The notes: generated by a model not told the origin, from the letters alone. A stretch of DNA of 64,000 nucleotides from Christensenellaceae bacterium Phil1 (GCA_001940855.1 MSGS01000047.1:62001-126000), one strand, 5' to 3'. Numbered from the stretch's first letter, positions 54,408 through 62,114 are shown. Made by a program: numbers and translations.

Positions 54408-54479
54408 ACACTTCCTCCATCGAAAACTATAATACAAGGCAGGGTAGTCCCCCTGCCTTGTGGCAGTAAATACAAACGG

Positions 54480-54832
54480 TTAGAAGGTCAACTTAAAGGT
54501 AGACGCCGTCATGGTATTAGCACTACCGTTGTAGATGAACATCTTGTATTGTCCAGCTGTGCTGATGGTGTAACTACCTTTCATGTATCTGCTATTACTC
54601 CCAGATCGGTAAAGGTTATGTCATGAGTTACCGAAGTGTTGGCAGAAATATCAAAAAGCTCGTAATTATAGCTGGTGAAGTGCTGATATTCACCGTTTCC
54701 TATACTTACGTTGCTGTAGCTGACGGTCGATGCGAACACTGTGGTCGCAGTCATCAGCAGAATCAGTACCACCAATATTGCCGTGGCAAGCCGAAATAAT
54801 CCTGTTGCCAACATATCATAGATACACATCAT
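54480..54832 (-). pseudogene. Small secreted protein gene with a -1/+1 frame break
   Basis: The frame from 54832 gives a hydrophobic leader (FRLATAILVVLILLMTATTV, FASTVS) and a Tyr/Ser/Thr-rich chain (YQHFTSYNYELFDISANTSV) that stops at 54581. A one-base shift at about 54598 instead gives SNSRYMKGSYTIS, AGQYKMFIYNGSA and TASTFKLTF and stops at 54480, right before the permease gene. The combined 117-residue beta-type secreted protein looks like the true product. A ribosome site AGAAGGAG is better placed for an ATG that opens only a three-codon frame. Either the gene is broken, there is a sequence error, or recoding occurs. Confidence 0.6.
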
Positions 54833-54862
54833 TGGCGCATAACCTACTCCTTCTCTCGCAAG

Positions 54863-54964
54863 CTATGCGCCGATCTTTCCGATTTTAGGTCGCAGCCTCC
54901 ATGGTGGACGGAAAGAATAAGTTGTTCTACGCACAAACCCATATGGAGCATTAAACGTAGTCAT
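54863..54964 (-). CDS. 33-residue basic, aromatic-rich peptide
   Basis: ATG at 54964 preceded by TGGAGGTAAATTAAGTA, a strong ribosome site at 10 nt. The product begins MTTFNAPYGFVRRTTYSF, contains RPPWRLRPKIGKIGA, has six Arg and two Lys and no acidic residue, and ends 15 nt before the ribosome site of the next gene. No signal peptide, no family recognised. Its position between a secreted protein and a MacB-type exporter makes it a candidate exported peptide. Existence rests on the ribosome site and spacing only. Confidence 0.5.
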   Translation of the reverse strand: MTTFNAPYGFVRRTTYSFRPPWRLRPKIGKIGA

Positions 54965-55044
54965 TACTTAATTTACCTCCAGTTTATGTATTCGCTTATA
55001 TAACGAACGAGAACAAAAAAAGGGGACAACTTTTTCTAAAAAAA

Positions 55045-55464
55045 CTATACGGTGCGCTCTGTTGAAACGAGGTCAATATCGTCTGCGCCTGTCGTGGCAA
55101 CCACCCTTGTATGATAAGTAACGCCTTTCGTTCCACGATAGTTTTTTGTAATACTGACAGTTCCTGTTCCGTCAATCGGCCACGACGCGACCTCCGTCCA
55201 TGCATTTCCAACCTTCTTCTCAAGGTAAAGTGTTCCTGTAGTTGTTGTGGTTGGTTTTTTAGGTGATATCAACACGGACACAGAGAGTTGCGTACCCGAG
55301 ACAGATATAGATGGGATGACCATATCCGTGCTCTCCCACTTAGGTAAAACGATTTTTCCCGAGATAGATTTTCTTGACGTCATTGGATCGACAGTCACCG
55401 CAGATGCGGGTATTGCATATGCAGTTGTCAAAAAAATCATTGAAAACAGTGCCAGCACAGCCAT
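55045..55464 (-). CDS. Secreted beta-type protein behind an A8 tract
   Basis: The ATG at 55464 gives 139 residues: leader MAVLALFSMIFLTTAYA with cleavage near ASAVTV, then a mature beta-rich domain (ISGKIVLPKWESTDM, ISVSGTQLSVSVLISPKKPT, TGTLYLEKKVGNAWTEVASW). There is a far better start upstream: GTG at 55477, 7 nt after GGAGG, followed by eight A. With seven A that GTG would run VKKR into MAVLALFS, a perfect signal peptide; with eight it is out of frame. The tract may slip, or be an error. No family recognised. Co-transcribed with the sigma/anti-sigma pair. Confidence 0.7.
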   Translation of the reverse strand: MAVLALFSMIFLTTAYAIPASAVTVDPMTSRKSISGKIVLPKWESTDMVIPSISVSGTQLSVSVLISPKKPTTTTTGTLYLEKKVGNAWTEVASWPIDGTGTVSITKNYRGTKGVTYHTRVVATTGADDIDLVSTERTV

Positions 55465-55552
55465 TCTTTTTTTTCACAGAAAAACCTCCTCGCTTGTTAT
55501 GGATGTTGTTGGGCTTTATCCATATAACGAGCAAGGAGGAAAAAAGGGACAG

Positions 55553-56491
55553 CTAATTATCTGATTTCTTGATTCCAGAAGCAACCATGAGAATTCCATC
55601 TGCGTCAAGAGAGCCAAAGACCGCAAAGCAGCAGCCTTCCTTCTCAAAACAAACGTATTTACGAGAGTCTCTTTCAAAGAGGTATCCCCTTGCCCCATCT
55701 ATGCTCACCGGTTCGATCTTACTGTTTTCAGTGTCCATATATATTCGTGTATCTGTCTTGCAGATGAGAATGCTGAAATCATCTGCGTTTCCAACCGCAT
55801 ATTCGTACTTGATAACATCTGGCTGTTTGATAGTATTAAGTAAAAGCGCCCCATCAGGGATATATGTAGCTTTATATGCCATCAAATCAGGCTGCGCATT
55901 TTCTCCGTCGCTTTTCAGCTCAAATATACTGTATTTCTCAAAGGTTTCGATTACCCAGCCAATCACCTTTTCTCTGAACTGTGCGTTGGCTACCATGCTC
56001 GTTGAGAACAGCAAAGCTATGGTGATTGCGGCAGCCGCCACTATTCTGCCCAGCTTTCGGTGCGGTAAATATAACTTCCGGCTCTTATCCGTTGTGCTGT
56101 TAGGCGCATCATCTTTAAGCTCGGCGCGCAAATAGTTCTTCAAAGCCGCTTTGCAGGCTTTGCTAAATGAAGCGTCTGAAATCATTTGATTTTCTGCAAA
56201 CCCCATGCAAGAGGACAGCAGTGCACAATAAAACCGAAAATGTCCCTTTGCGTTTTTCAGTTGGAAGAACATTTCCGTTTCTTCCGGAGACAGACGGAAG
56301 CAATATCTGCTAAACAGCAAAACTATTCCATGATGCGGCAATAGCAAAATCTTATCACTCAATTCTCTGATTCTCGCTTGGGGTAAGTCTACACAAGAAT
56401 AGGAGATGCTATCAACAGCAAAAGATTTTATATCTTTTTCAAAACTGGCTGCTGCCGCTTCATGCAGCATAGATTTCCAAGTCATATCCAT
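55553..56491 (-). CDS. Anti-sigma-like membrane protein with DUF4367-type ectodomain
   Basis: 312 residues from the ATG at 56491, 7 nt after AAGAAGGG and 4 nt past the sigma-factor stop. The N-terminal 165 residues are cytoplasmic and helical (IRELSDKILLLPHHGIVLLF, CFRLSPEETEMFFQLKNAKG), followed by one membrane helix (LGRIVAAAAITIALLFSTSM) and an ectodomain of about 120 residues ending in a DUF4367-like beta region (ATYIPDGALLLNT, YEYAVGNADDFSILICKTDT, GARGYLFERDSRKYVCFEKE). No zinc-binding anti-sigma motif is seen. By position and topology it restrains the upstream ECF sigma factor. Confidence 0.78.
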   Translation of the reverse strand: MDMTWKSMLHEAAAASFEKDIKSFAVDSISYSCVDLPQARIRELSDKILLLPHHGIVLLFSRYCFRLSPEETEMFFQLKNAKGHFRFYCALLSSCMGFAENQMISDASFSKACKAALKNYLRAELKDDAPNSTTDKSRKLYLPHRKLGRIVAAAAITIALLFSTSMVANAQFREKVIGWVIETFEKYSIFELKSDGENAQPDLMAYKATYIPDGALLLNTIKQPDVIKYEYAVGNADDFSILICKTDTRIYMDTENSKIEPVSIDGARGYLFERDSRKYVCFEKEGCCFAVFGSLDADGILMVASGIKKSDN

Positions 56492-56495
56492 GTCG

Positions 56496-57029
56496 TTACC
56501 CTTCTTCATATAGCTTTCGGACTTTCTTGACGAGTCTCTGCCCACGCTTCTTAGCAGCATCCACGGAAATATTCAGTAGTTCTCCGATCTCTTTGTATCC
56601 CATTTCCTCGACGTATCGAAGATAGATAAAGCGTCGATCATCGGGATTGAGCCGGTCTATTAACTCGGAAAGCTTACACACATCGGCATTGTGAATACAC
56701 TCGTCCAAGACAGTATCCACGTTTGCATCCGAGATATTGTCCCAGTAGTCAATGTGAATGCTCTGCGGTAATTGCCGTAGCACATCGATAGAGGTGTTCT
56801 TCACTATTGTAACGCAGAAAGCAGTCATTTGGGGACATGGTAAATCAGAGATTTTTTCGATGTTTTCCATAATTCTAACGAAAGCAACAGACACGGCATC
56901 CTTTGCAGTTTCCTCTGATTTTACAATATTAAACGAAATGCGCTGGAAGTGGATATTGTGTTCGTGAAATATCCGCTCTACCAGCGCACGTTGTTCATCA
57001 TTTAAAATGCTTAAAAGTAGTATTATCAT
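56496..57029 (-). CDS. ECF-type RNA polymerase sigma factor
   Basis: 177 residues from the ATG at 57029, which follows GGAG; an upstream in-frame start lacks a site. Region 2 (about 25-95): HFQRISFNIVKSEETAKDAV, SVAFVRIMENIEKI, FCVTIVKNTSIDVLR. Region 4 (about 125-175): LIDRLNPDDRRFIYLRYVEE, MGYKEIGELLNISVDAAKKR. First gene of an operon running to 51103. It presumably transcribes the operon itself when released from the membrane partner. Confidence 0.88.
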   Translation of the reverse strand: MIILLLSILNDEQRALVERIFHEHNIHFQRISFNIVKSEETAKDAVSVAFVRIMENIEKISDLPCPQMTAFCVTIVKNTSIDVLRQLPQSIHIDYWDNISDANVDTVLDECIHNADVCKLSELIDRLNPDDRRFIYLRYVEEMGYKEIGELLNISVDAAKKRGQRLVKKVRKLYEEG

Positions 57030-57361
57030 AGGGGTTCTCCATGGGTAATTCAGCGGGTGTCCATTCTTAATCAAGCAAACAATGCGATGCCGACAATAGC
57101 AAATACAGAAGCATTATTTAATGTAATTATACCATCTACAGGGAGCACAATTCAATTGTTTTCCTCGCGCAAATAAATGATTTTCTAAGAGTGTATTTTT
57201 AATTCTGTACATTGTGTCGCCCTCTAGCTTGCGTAATGAGAGCATCGCAGACCCTGGCAAGTAAAGCCTTTGGAAGTCAAAAGCTAATCAGCGGAAATCC
57301 CCGTGAGCCCCACTGACTGCTCGTGGTATGTATATGCTTATTCGATGCCCTGCACCGATGC
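57030..57361. other. Intergenic stretch upstream of the sigma operon
   Basis: About 330 bp, AT-rich near 57075-57200. It must contain the promoter of the sigma-factor operon on the minus strand; I could not identify -35/-10 boxes with confidence. No gene seen. Confidence 0.4.
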
Positions 57362-57874
57362 TTACCGTTCATCGGAGGCTTCTTCCCGCTGCTTTTGATA
57401 TTCTTTCAGATACCGATCCAGATAGACCTTGTTGACGGTGGCCACGATCGTGTTGCGGAGAAGATCCTTTGCGTCGGACTGTGTCTCGCCGAGGCCCTCT
57501 CTTGCGGGAGCTATGCCGAACGCTGCGCCGAGCATATTCTCAAACTCATCGCAGAAGTAGTCATACGCGGTCGGAAGGGAATAGTTGTCCCCCTGTATAC
57601 TGAACATCATTCGAAGCCCTTCCAACGGGACAACGGGCTTGACTACCGCGATGAACAGGAGCCGTGAAAGGTGCTCCGCCGTGTATGACTTCTTTATGGG
57701 GGAGGAGATCAGCCCCTGTTTCACGTAATTGCTCACCATTGAACTTGTCAGCTCCGGTTCCCCCAACGGCGCAAGGTGTGTGTTGACATAGCGTACCACC
57801 TGCTCCAGATAAAGCCCGACATCCGGGATCTGTGCATACCGCGGTAAGCGAAAGCCCTCAATAGCCTCTATCAT
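57362..57874 (-). CDS. DUF1836 family (MerR-like) regulator
   Basis: 170 residues from the ATG at 57874, 8 nt after GGGAG; the longer frame runs back through its own promoter. DUF1836 features: GFRLPRYAQIPDVGLYLEQV, VVRYVNTHL, ELTSSMVSNYVKQGLIS, KKSYTAEHLSRLLFIAVVKP and LEGLRMMF. The N-terminal part is a winged-helix fold related to MerR. Diverges from degV with two consensus promoters and palindromic AACGGTTTT-type sites between them, so it probably represses itself and degV. Confidence 0.85.
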   Translation of the reverse strand: MIEAIEGFRLPRYAQIPDVGLYLEQVVRYVNTHLAPLGEPELTSSMVSNYVKQGLISSPIKKSYTAEHLSRLLFIAVVKPVVPLEGLRMMFSIQGDNYSLPTAYDYFCDEFENMLGAAFGIAPAREGLGETQSDAKDLLRNTIVATVNKVYLDRYLKEYQKQREEASDER

Positions 57875-57901
57875 ATTATTCACTCCCTTTTCCATGCAGC
57901 C

Positions 57902-57997
57902 ATTATACACGGGTATCTTCAATCTTTCAACGGTTTTTAAAATCTTTTTGTCGGTTTTCTGAAAACCGTTGACGGAATGATAAAAACCTGATAGAAT
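57902..57997. promoter_or_regulatory. Divergent promoters with palindromic operators (DUF1836/degV)
   Basis: Minus strand: TTGAAA (57925-57930), 17 bp, TATAAT (57902-57907). Plus strand: TTGACG (57969-57974), 17 bp, TAGAAT (57992-57997). Between the -35 boxes lie AACGGTTTTTAAAA (from 57929) and the perfect palindrome CGGTTTTC-T-GAAAACCG (57952-57968), sharing the half-site AACGGTTTT. The sites touch both -35 elements, consistent with joint repression. Confidence 0.75.
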
Positions 57998-58054
57998 TTC
58001 GGTGTCGGCCTTCAAAGTCGGTTGAAATGTTTCTTGTTATTCGGAGGACACACC

Positions 58055-58888
58055 ATGAATCAGTTTCGTATCGTTGCAGACTCCAGCTGCGACCTTCTCA
58101 CACTGGATGGAGCGGACTTCGTCAGTGTCCCGCTCTCAATACGCACTGACGCCGAGGAGTTTTACGATGACGCCAATCTTGATGTTGACGCGATGGTCAG
58201 TACGCTCCGCGACACCAAAGGGCGTTCCTACAGTGCGTGTCCAAACATCGCAGACTGGGAAAGCGCATTCGGTGAGAGCGGCAATGTGATTGCCTTTACC
58301 ATTACCAGCGCTCTTTCAGGCAGTTATAATGCTGCCTGCGTGGCAAAGAAGAATTGTGAGGAACGCAACCCGGCCCGGCGCATCTATGTTGTGGACTCTC
58401 TCTCCGCCGGGCCCGAAATCGCCCTTCTCATTGAAAGGGCTTTATATGAGCTGCGTTCTCATGCGGACTTTGATAAAGCATGCGAAGCCTTGAATACATA
58501 TCAGGCCCATACGCACCTGCTTTTTGCATTGGAATCCATGCACAACCTTGCGCAGAACGGCCGTGTCAGCAAGCTCGCCGCAACGATGGCAAGCGTCCTC
58601 GGGATCCGCGCCATCGGGCAGGCCAGCGCTGAAGGTATGCTTGAGATGCTTGGAAAATGCCGTGGGGTTCGTAAAGTGCGGCAGTTTATGCTGGACGAAA
58701 TGGTGGAGCTTGGCTACAGGGGCGGGAAGGTTCGGATCGGGCATTGTCAGAATGCGGCGCTTGCGCTGGAGCTTTGCGCCGAGATCCGGCAGCGATGCCC
58801 GGAGGCAGACGTGAGAAGCTATCCACTGCGGGGACTGTGCAGCTATTACGCCGAGCGCGGCGGGATTATGCTGGGCTTTGAGTCATGA
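58055..58888 (+). CDS. DegV family fatty-acid-binding protein
   Basis: 277 residues from the ATG at 58055, preceded by GGAGG. DegV signatures: FRIVADSSCDLL, VPLSIRTDAEEFYDD, SYSACPNIADWESAF, FTITSALSGSYNAACVA, YVVDSLSAGPEIALL, LESMHNLAQNGRVSKLAA. DegV (FakB) proteins bind fatty acids and present them to FakA kinase for membrane lipid synthesis. No fakA is in the window. Overlaps the next membrane protein by 4 nt. Confidence 0.93.
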   Translation: MNQFRIVADSSCDLLTLDGADFVSVPLSIRTDAEEFYDDANLDVDAMVSTLRDTKGRSYSACPNIADWESAFGESGNVIAFTITSALSGSYNAACVAKKNCEERNPARRIYVVDSLSAGPEIALLIERALYELRSHADFDKACEALNTYQAHTHLLFALESMHNLAQNGRVSKLAATMASVLGIRAIGQASAEGMLEMLGKCRGVRKVRQFMLDEMVELGYRGGKVRIGHCQNAALALELCAEIRQRCPEADVRSYPLRGLCSYYAERGGIMLGFES

Positions 58889-59493
58889 GAGCAGACGCAA
58901 CCAACGAAAAGGGAAGATGTGCCGGAATCTTTCATCTGATCGTGCGCATTCTAACCCTACCACCCATCGTCATTGGCATAACAGTGCTCCTGATGTATGT
59001 CCCGGCAAAGCTTTTGACACTGCGGGAGCTGCTCCTGTGCGAGTTGTTTTTGCTGCTCATCCCCATGGCTGCATATCCTATACGGGAGATATTTCACATT
59101 GGAAAGGATCGGAGAAAGGGACAGCGCAGCACGGCGCTGGTATGCAGTGCCATCGGATACCTGTGCGGGTTTCTCTGGTCAATACTGACCCCGTGCTCCT
59201 GGCTCGTCCACATTCTATTCCTCTCCTATGTCATTTCCATCGCAGCACTGCTGATTCTCAACGCCGTTTTCAAGCTGCACGCAAGCGGCCATGCCTGCAG
59301 CACGACGGCACCTGTGTTTCTGCTGACATGGAAGCTTCATCCGCTTTTTATTATACCGTCCGTGCTGCTGATCGCAGCGGTCTATCGATCCTCTTTGAAG
59401 CTGTCGCGACACACCCTGCCGCAGCTCCTGATTGGCTCGGCAGTCAGTCTGCTCGCCCGTGGTATTTCACTGCTGATCTACGGACTCGGCTGA
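58885..59493 (+). CDS. Polytopic membrane protein, PAP2-like
   Basis: 202 residues, ATG overlapping the degV stop. Five to six helices. The conserved-looking part is LNAVFKLHASGHACSTTAPV, followed by AAVYRSSLKLSRHTLPQLLI, which resembles the SGH and SRxxxxxHxxxD pieces of PAP2 phosphatases, although the first basic motif is not clear and the final Asp is replaced. Possible lipid-phosphate role alongside the fatty-acid-binding DegV; enzymatic activity is doubtful. Confidence 0.6.
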   Translation: MRADATNEKGRCAGIFHLIVRILTLPPIVIGITVLLMYVPAKLLTLRELLLCELFLLLIPMAAYPIREIFHIGKDRRKGQRSTALVCSAIGYLCGFLWSILTPCSWLVHILFLSYVISIAALLILNAVFKLHASGHACSTTAPVFLLTWKLHPLFIIPSVLLIAAVYRSSLKLSRHTLPQLLIGSAVSLLARGISLLIYGLG

Positions 59494-59516
59494 CAGCCAC
59501 GCAACCCGATAACCAA

Positions 59517-59561
59517 AAAATGCGCCATACCACTATTGCGCAATGTGGTATGGCGCATTTT
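59517..59561. terminator. Bidirectional terminator between convergent operons
   Basis: AAAATGCGCCATACCAC and GTGGTATGGCGCATTTT form a perfect 17-bp stem around an 11-nt loop. It serves the degV operon (plus) and the alarmone synthetase gene (minus), which ends 9 bp away. Confidence 0.9.
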
Positions 59562-59569
59562 CTGTGCAG

Positions 59570-60262
59570 TCACTCCCGATCCTGTTTCTTTGGCTCCCTC
59601 AGGGCTGGAGACGCTGTGTTCTTTTCCGCCGCCTTGATCCGCCTGTACATATCCTGCATCTTCCGGTCAATCTCGGCAATCTTACCTGAACATTCGAGCA
59701 TCTCCTCATTGATGCCCTCCGGCAGCTTTGTTTTGTCTACCTTATATCGGATGTCATGCTCCAAACTGGCCCAAAAGTCCATGGCGATCGTGCGGATCTG
59801 TATCTCTGCGGTCACATGCTCCGTCCGATCTGACAGATACACCGGCATACGGATATCCAAATGCAGCGACCGGTACCCATTGTAGTTTGGCGTGCGTATA
59901 TAGTCCTGTCGTTTGATGATCTCAATATCCGTCTGGCGCTCCACCATTTCCGCCACCCGGTACACATCGTCAATATAGCTGCATACCACTCTGACGCCGG
60001 CAATGTCGTTGATGCTCTCCCTCGCCGCCTCAATCGTCGGCGGAAGACCCTTCTTTCGTAGCTTTGCCACCATGCTTTCTATGGCCTTTACACGGCCCTC
60101 GATGTGATGGATGGGATTTCTGGCATAGAGCACTTTGAACTCATTGTTTAGTATTTCAAATTTGAGGGATAATTGCTTTACCGCTGCATCATATAGATTT
60201 TGCATCAGCCGGATCTCATACGGGTCGTTTCGAAGCATTTTACCGTTTTCCCCATTTATCAT
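59570..60262 (-). CDS. Small alarmone synthetase (RelQ/YjbM type GTP pyrophosphokinase)
   Basis: 230 residues from the ATG at 60262, whose ATGA overlaps the stop of the Fur fragment. Transfers pyrophosphate from ATP to GDP or GTP. Family motifs: HIEGRVKAIESMVAKLRKKG, INDIAGVRVVCSYIDDVYRV, NYNGYRSLHLDIRMPV and AEIQIRTIAMDFWASLEHDI, then YKVDKTKLP. No hydrolase, TGS or ACT domain, so it is a single-domain synthetase. The translational coupling with the upstream truncated Fur gene is unusual. Confidence 0.92.
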   Translation of the reverse strand: MINGENGKMLRNDPYEIRLMQNLYDAAVKQLSLKFEILNNEFKVLYARNPIHHIEGRVKAIESMVAKLRKKGLPPTIEAARESINDIAGVRVVCSYIDDVYRVAEMVERQTDIEIIKRQDYIRTPNYNGYRSLHLDIRMPVYLSDRTEHVTAEIQIRTIAMDFWASLEHDIRYKVDKTKLPEGINEEMLECSGKIAEIDRKMQDMYRRIKAAEKNTASPALREPKKQDRE

Positions 60263-60603
60263 TTCTTTGTCAACCATCCTTTTTCGCATTCTCTCTGGCA
60301 TTTCGAACAGAGGCCTTCCACAATGATCCGATGCCGGTTGATTTGACGGCCGGTCATCCCTGCAACGGTTGTATCGATCTTTGTCCGGTAATCTAAAGGA
60401 GCATCTACTGCCGTACCGCATTGCATACAGTTCAGATGATTGTGCATGTCTGTTCGGCTGTCATACCGATCCGTACCTGGAACGCGCACATGACAGATTT
60501 GCCCGTCAGCAGTTAAGCGCCCCAAGTTACGGCAGACCGTTCCGCAGCTGATTTTATCATCCACTTTGCAGACATCCTCATATATCCTTTTATTGGCGGT
60601 CTT
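60259..60603 (-). pseudogene. Fur/PerR-family regulator, N-terminally truncated
   Basis: Homology begins in mid-domain at about 60603 (NKRIYEDVCKVDDKISCGTV, RNLGRLTADGQICHVRVPG) and runs through the dimerisation domain with CMQCG and EGLCSKCQREC, the structural zinc cysteines. About 30 N-terminal residues, including part of the DNA-binding domain, are missing; a GTG at 60564 is the only start. The break point coincides with the end of the rubrerythrin remnant, so a deletion fused the two genes. Still possibly translated, since the alarmone synthetase depends on reading through it. Confidence 0.75.
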
Positions 60604-60604
60604 T

Positions 60605-60752
60605 TAGGAAGAGAGCAGCCATCTGCTCATAGCCCTCCTTCCTGGCCTTGGCTGCGAAGCAGGTGTACTTGTTCCGGGTCTAAGGCTCTCAGGCAAGGGG
60701 CTTTCAAAGGTTCTTTTCCGTCTGTGTGCCTGCGTATTTGTTGGTGTTTCCA
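60605..60752 (-). pseudogene. Rubrerythrin N-terminal remnant
   Basis: One minus-strand frame reads GTQTEKNL, then three stops interrupt the expected AFAGESQA region, then RNKYTCFAAKARKEGYEQMA and ALFL, which is the diiron-site helix of rubrerythrin with the YxxFAxxA pattern. It ends where the Fur fragment begins. Peroxide-defence rbr and perR are often neighbours; here both are broken. Confidence 0.65.
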
Positions 60753-60840
60753 ATATTGACACACCCGTTTCCCTAAATTAAAGATATTGGTTATGTATGA
60801 GTGCCTACGCCTACTTGCATAGGTACTCATATTCGTTGTT

Positions 60841-60986
60841 TTACTCAATTTTGCCGATAAATCGGTAGTAGATGTCAATATCCTGCTCACGCATACCGTC
60901 CACGATGGCTGCTTCGTGAATGACGATTTCCTCAATCAGCGTATTCAGAAGCTCCGCTGTCAGTTCGGTGGGATTAGCGTATCATA
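60841..60986 (-). pseudogene. Large serine recombinase C-terminal remnant (DUF4368-type)
   Basis: Minus strand: PTELTAELLNTLIEEIVIHE, then REQDIDIYYRFIGKIE and stop. This matches the end of TnpX/DUF4368-type recombinases. No start and no catalytic domain. It abuts the stop of the GNAT gene at 60992. Confidence 0.65.
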
Positions 60987-60991
60987 GTCTG

Positions 60992-61426
60992 CTACACTAA
61001 ATTCAATCTCATAAATACATATCCATCTTCAACGGAATCTGAATAGGCAAATCCCAACTTTGTCCAAAACTTCTGCGCAGCTGTATGGCGCTGATTTACA
61101 GGAGTTGAAACTCGTCTTGCTTTGTATTCCTTATAAAGGAAATCAATACAGAGTTTGGCAGCAGCAGTTCCATACCCCTTTTTTTGATAGGCATCATCAA
61201 TAAGAAAATTGATTATTTGATAGTTTTCTTCACCAACATACATTGAAACAAAGCCAATCATTGTTTCATCAGCATAAATTGCAAATGGCTTGGTGTCTTT
61301 ATAATGAACCCATGCTTCTGCCAGAGAATACGCCACAGAATCCACAAAATTTTCATTTGCAACGCTGGCTTTAAGATTAAGACAGTCTGTGTAGTTATTC
61401 TCGTTGATTGTTCGTAGCTCTATCAT
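60992..61426 (-). CDS. GNAT N-acetyltransferase
   Basis: 144 residues from the ATG at 61426, preceded by GGGAG and overlapping the upstream stop by 4 nt. Acetyl-CoA-binding motif A is seen in YQIINFLIDDAYQKKGYGTA, followed by CIDFLYKE and the C-terminal RHTAAQKFWTKLGFAYSDSV. Full-length single GNAT domain. Substrate unknown; possibly spermidine- or aminoglycoside-type, not decidable. AT-richer than the flanking genes. Confidence 0.85.
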   Translation of the reverse strand: MIELRTINENNYTDCLNLKASVANENFVDSVAYSLAEAWVHYKDTKPFAIYADETMIGFVSMYVGEENYQIINFLIDDAYQKKGYGTAAAKLCIDFLYKEYKARRVSTPVNQRHTAAQKFWTKLGFAYSDSVEDGYVFMRLNLV

Positions 61427-61740
61427 TTTATCTTTCTCCCAATTTTCATATCCTGTCGCCACTTGGGAGCTTCGCCATCGTCTGCCCAATGCTCATCCAT
61501 AGAGGCGATCTTACCGTCTTTCAGCTTGATACGACAAACCACATAGCCTGCGTATTTGTCATCCACAAGGGCGGCATACACCGGAAACTTGGCAAAAAGA
61601 TATTCTTCCATTTCTTCTCGTCCTGCTTTAATGTTCGGCCTGGATGCAATGCCTTTATATGAACGCAGCTCTACACGAAATAGGGCAACCATTTCTGCAA
61701 GTGCATCATTTGCTTGTTTTATCTCTAATATCTCCATCAT
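61423..61740 (-). CDS. Chimeric protein: GNAT N-terminus joined to SnoaL-like C-terminus
   Basis: 105 residues, ATG after GGAGGG. Residues 1-70 (EILEIKQANDALAEMVALF, SYKGIASRPNIKAGREEMEE, AALVDDKYAGYVVCRI) look like the N-terminal half of a GNAT acetyltransferase, stopping before the acetyl-CoA motif. Residues 71-105 (LKDGKIASMDEHWADDGEAP, KWRQDMKIGRKIK) look like the last strand and tail of a SnoaL/NTF2-like protein. Neither domain is complete. The gene keeps a good ribosome site and is translationally coupled to the GNAT gene downstream. Confidence 0.6.
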   Translation of the reverse strand: MMEILEIKQANDALAEMVALFRVELRSYKGIASRPNIKAGREEMEEYLFAKFPVYAALVDDKYAGYVVCRIKLKDGKIASMDEHWADDGEAPKWRQDMKIGRKIK

Positions 61741-61868
61741 AATTGCCCTCCTTTGGCTGCATACAAAATCTCATAATAATTATAGCATAAATATGTGAAA
61801 AAATCTATCATATACATGGAAATCCCGCCCTTCCCGATATATTTGTGATCGGAACGGGCAGGACATAG

Positions 61869-62114
61869 TTAATCAAGCGGCTTATACTCGGTTACAGTTT
61901 TCAAATAAGTTTCGGGATTGCCGTTCAAGATAAGGTCGTTATACTCCAAAGGAGCGTTGTAAATTAGATAGTCAAGCTCTGACCGTTCATACATATTTCG
62001 GGCAACCTCGTTCTCAACGGCAATCGTATCAATCGCAATCATGCTGCCATCGGTGAATTTCAGTTCCACACAGCAGTTATCGAAGTTATATTCGCAGGAA
62101 ATCAGCTTTTTCAT
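61869..62114 (-). CDS. DUF6061 family protein
   Basis: 81 residues from the ATG at 62114, 8 nt after GGAGG. Sequence LISCEYNFDNCCVELKFTDG, SMIAIDTIAVENEVARNMYE, LDYLIYNAPLEYNDLILNG, closely matching what I recall of DUF6061, small cytosolic proteins frequent in Clostridia mobile elements. Function unknown. Confidence 0.75.
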   Translation of the reverse strand: MKKLISCEYNFDNCCVELKFTDGSMIAIDTIAVENEVARNMYERSELDYLIYNAPLEYNDLILNGNPETYLKTVTEYKPLD

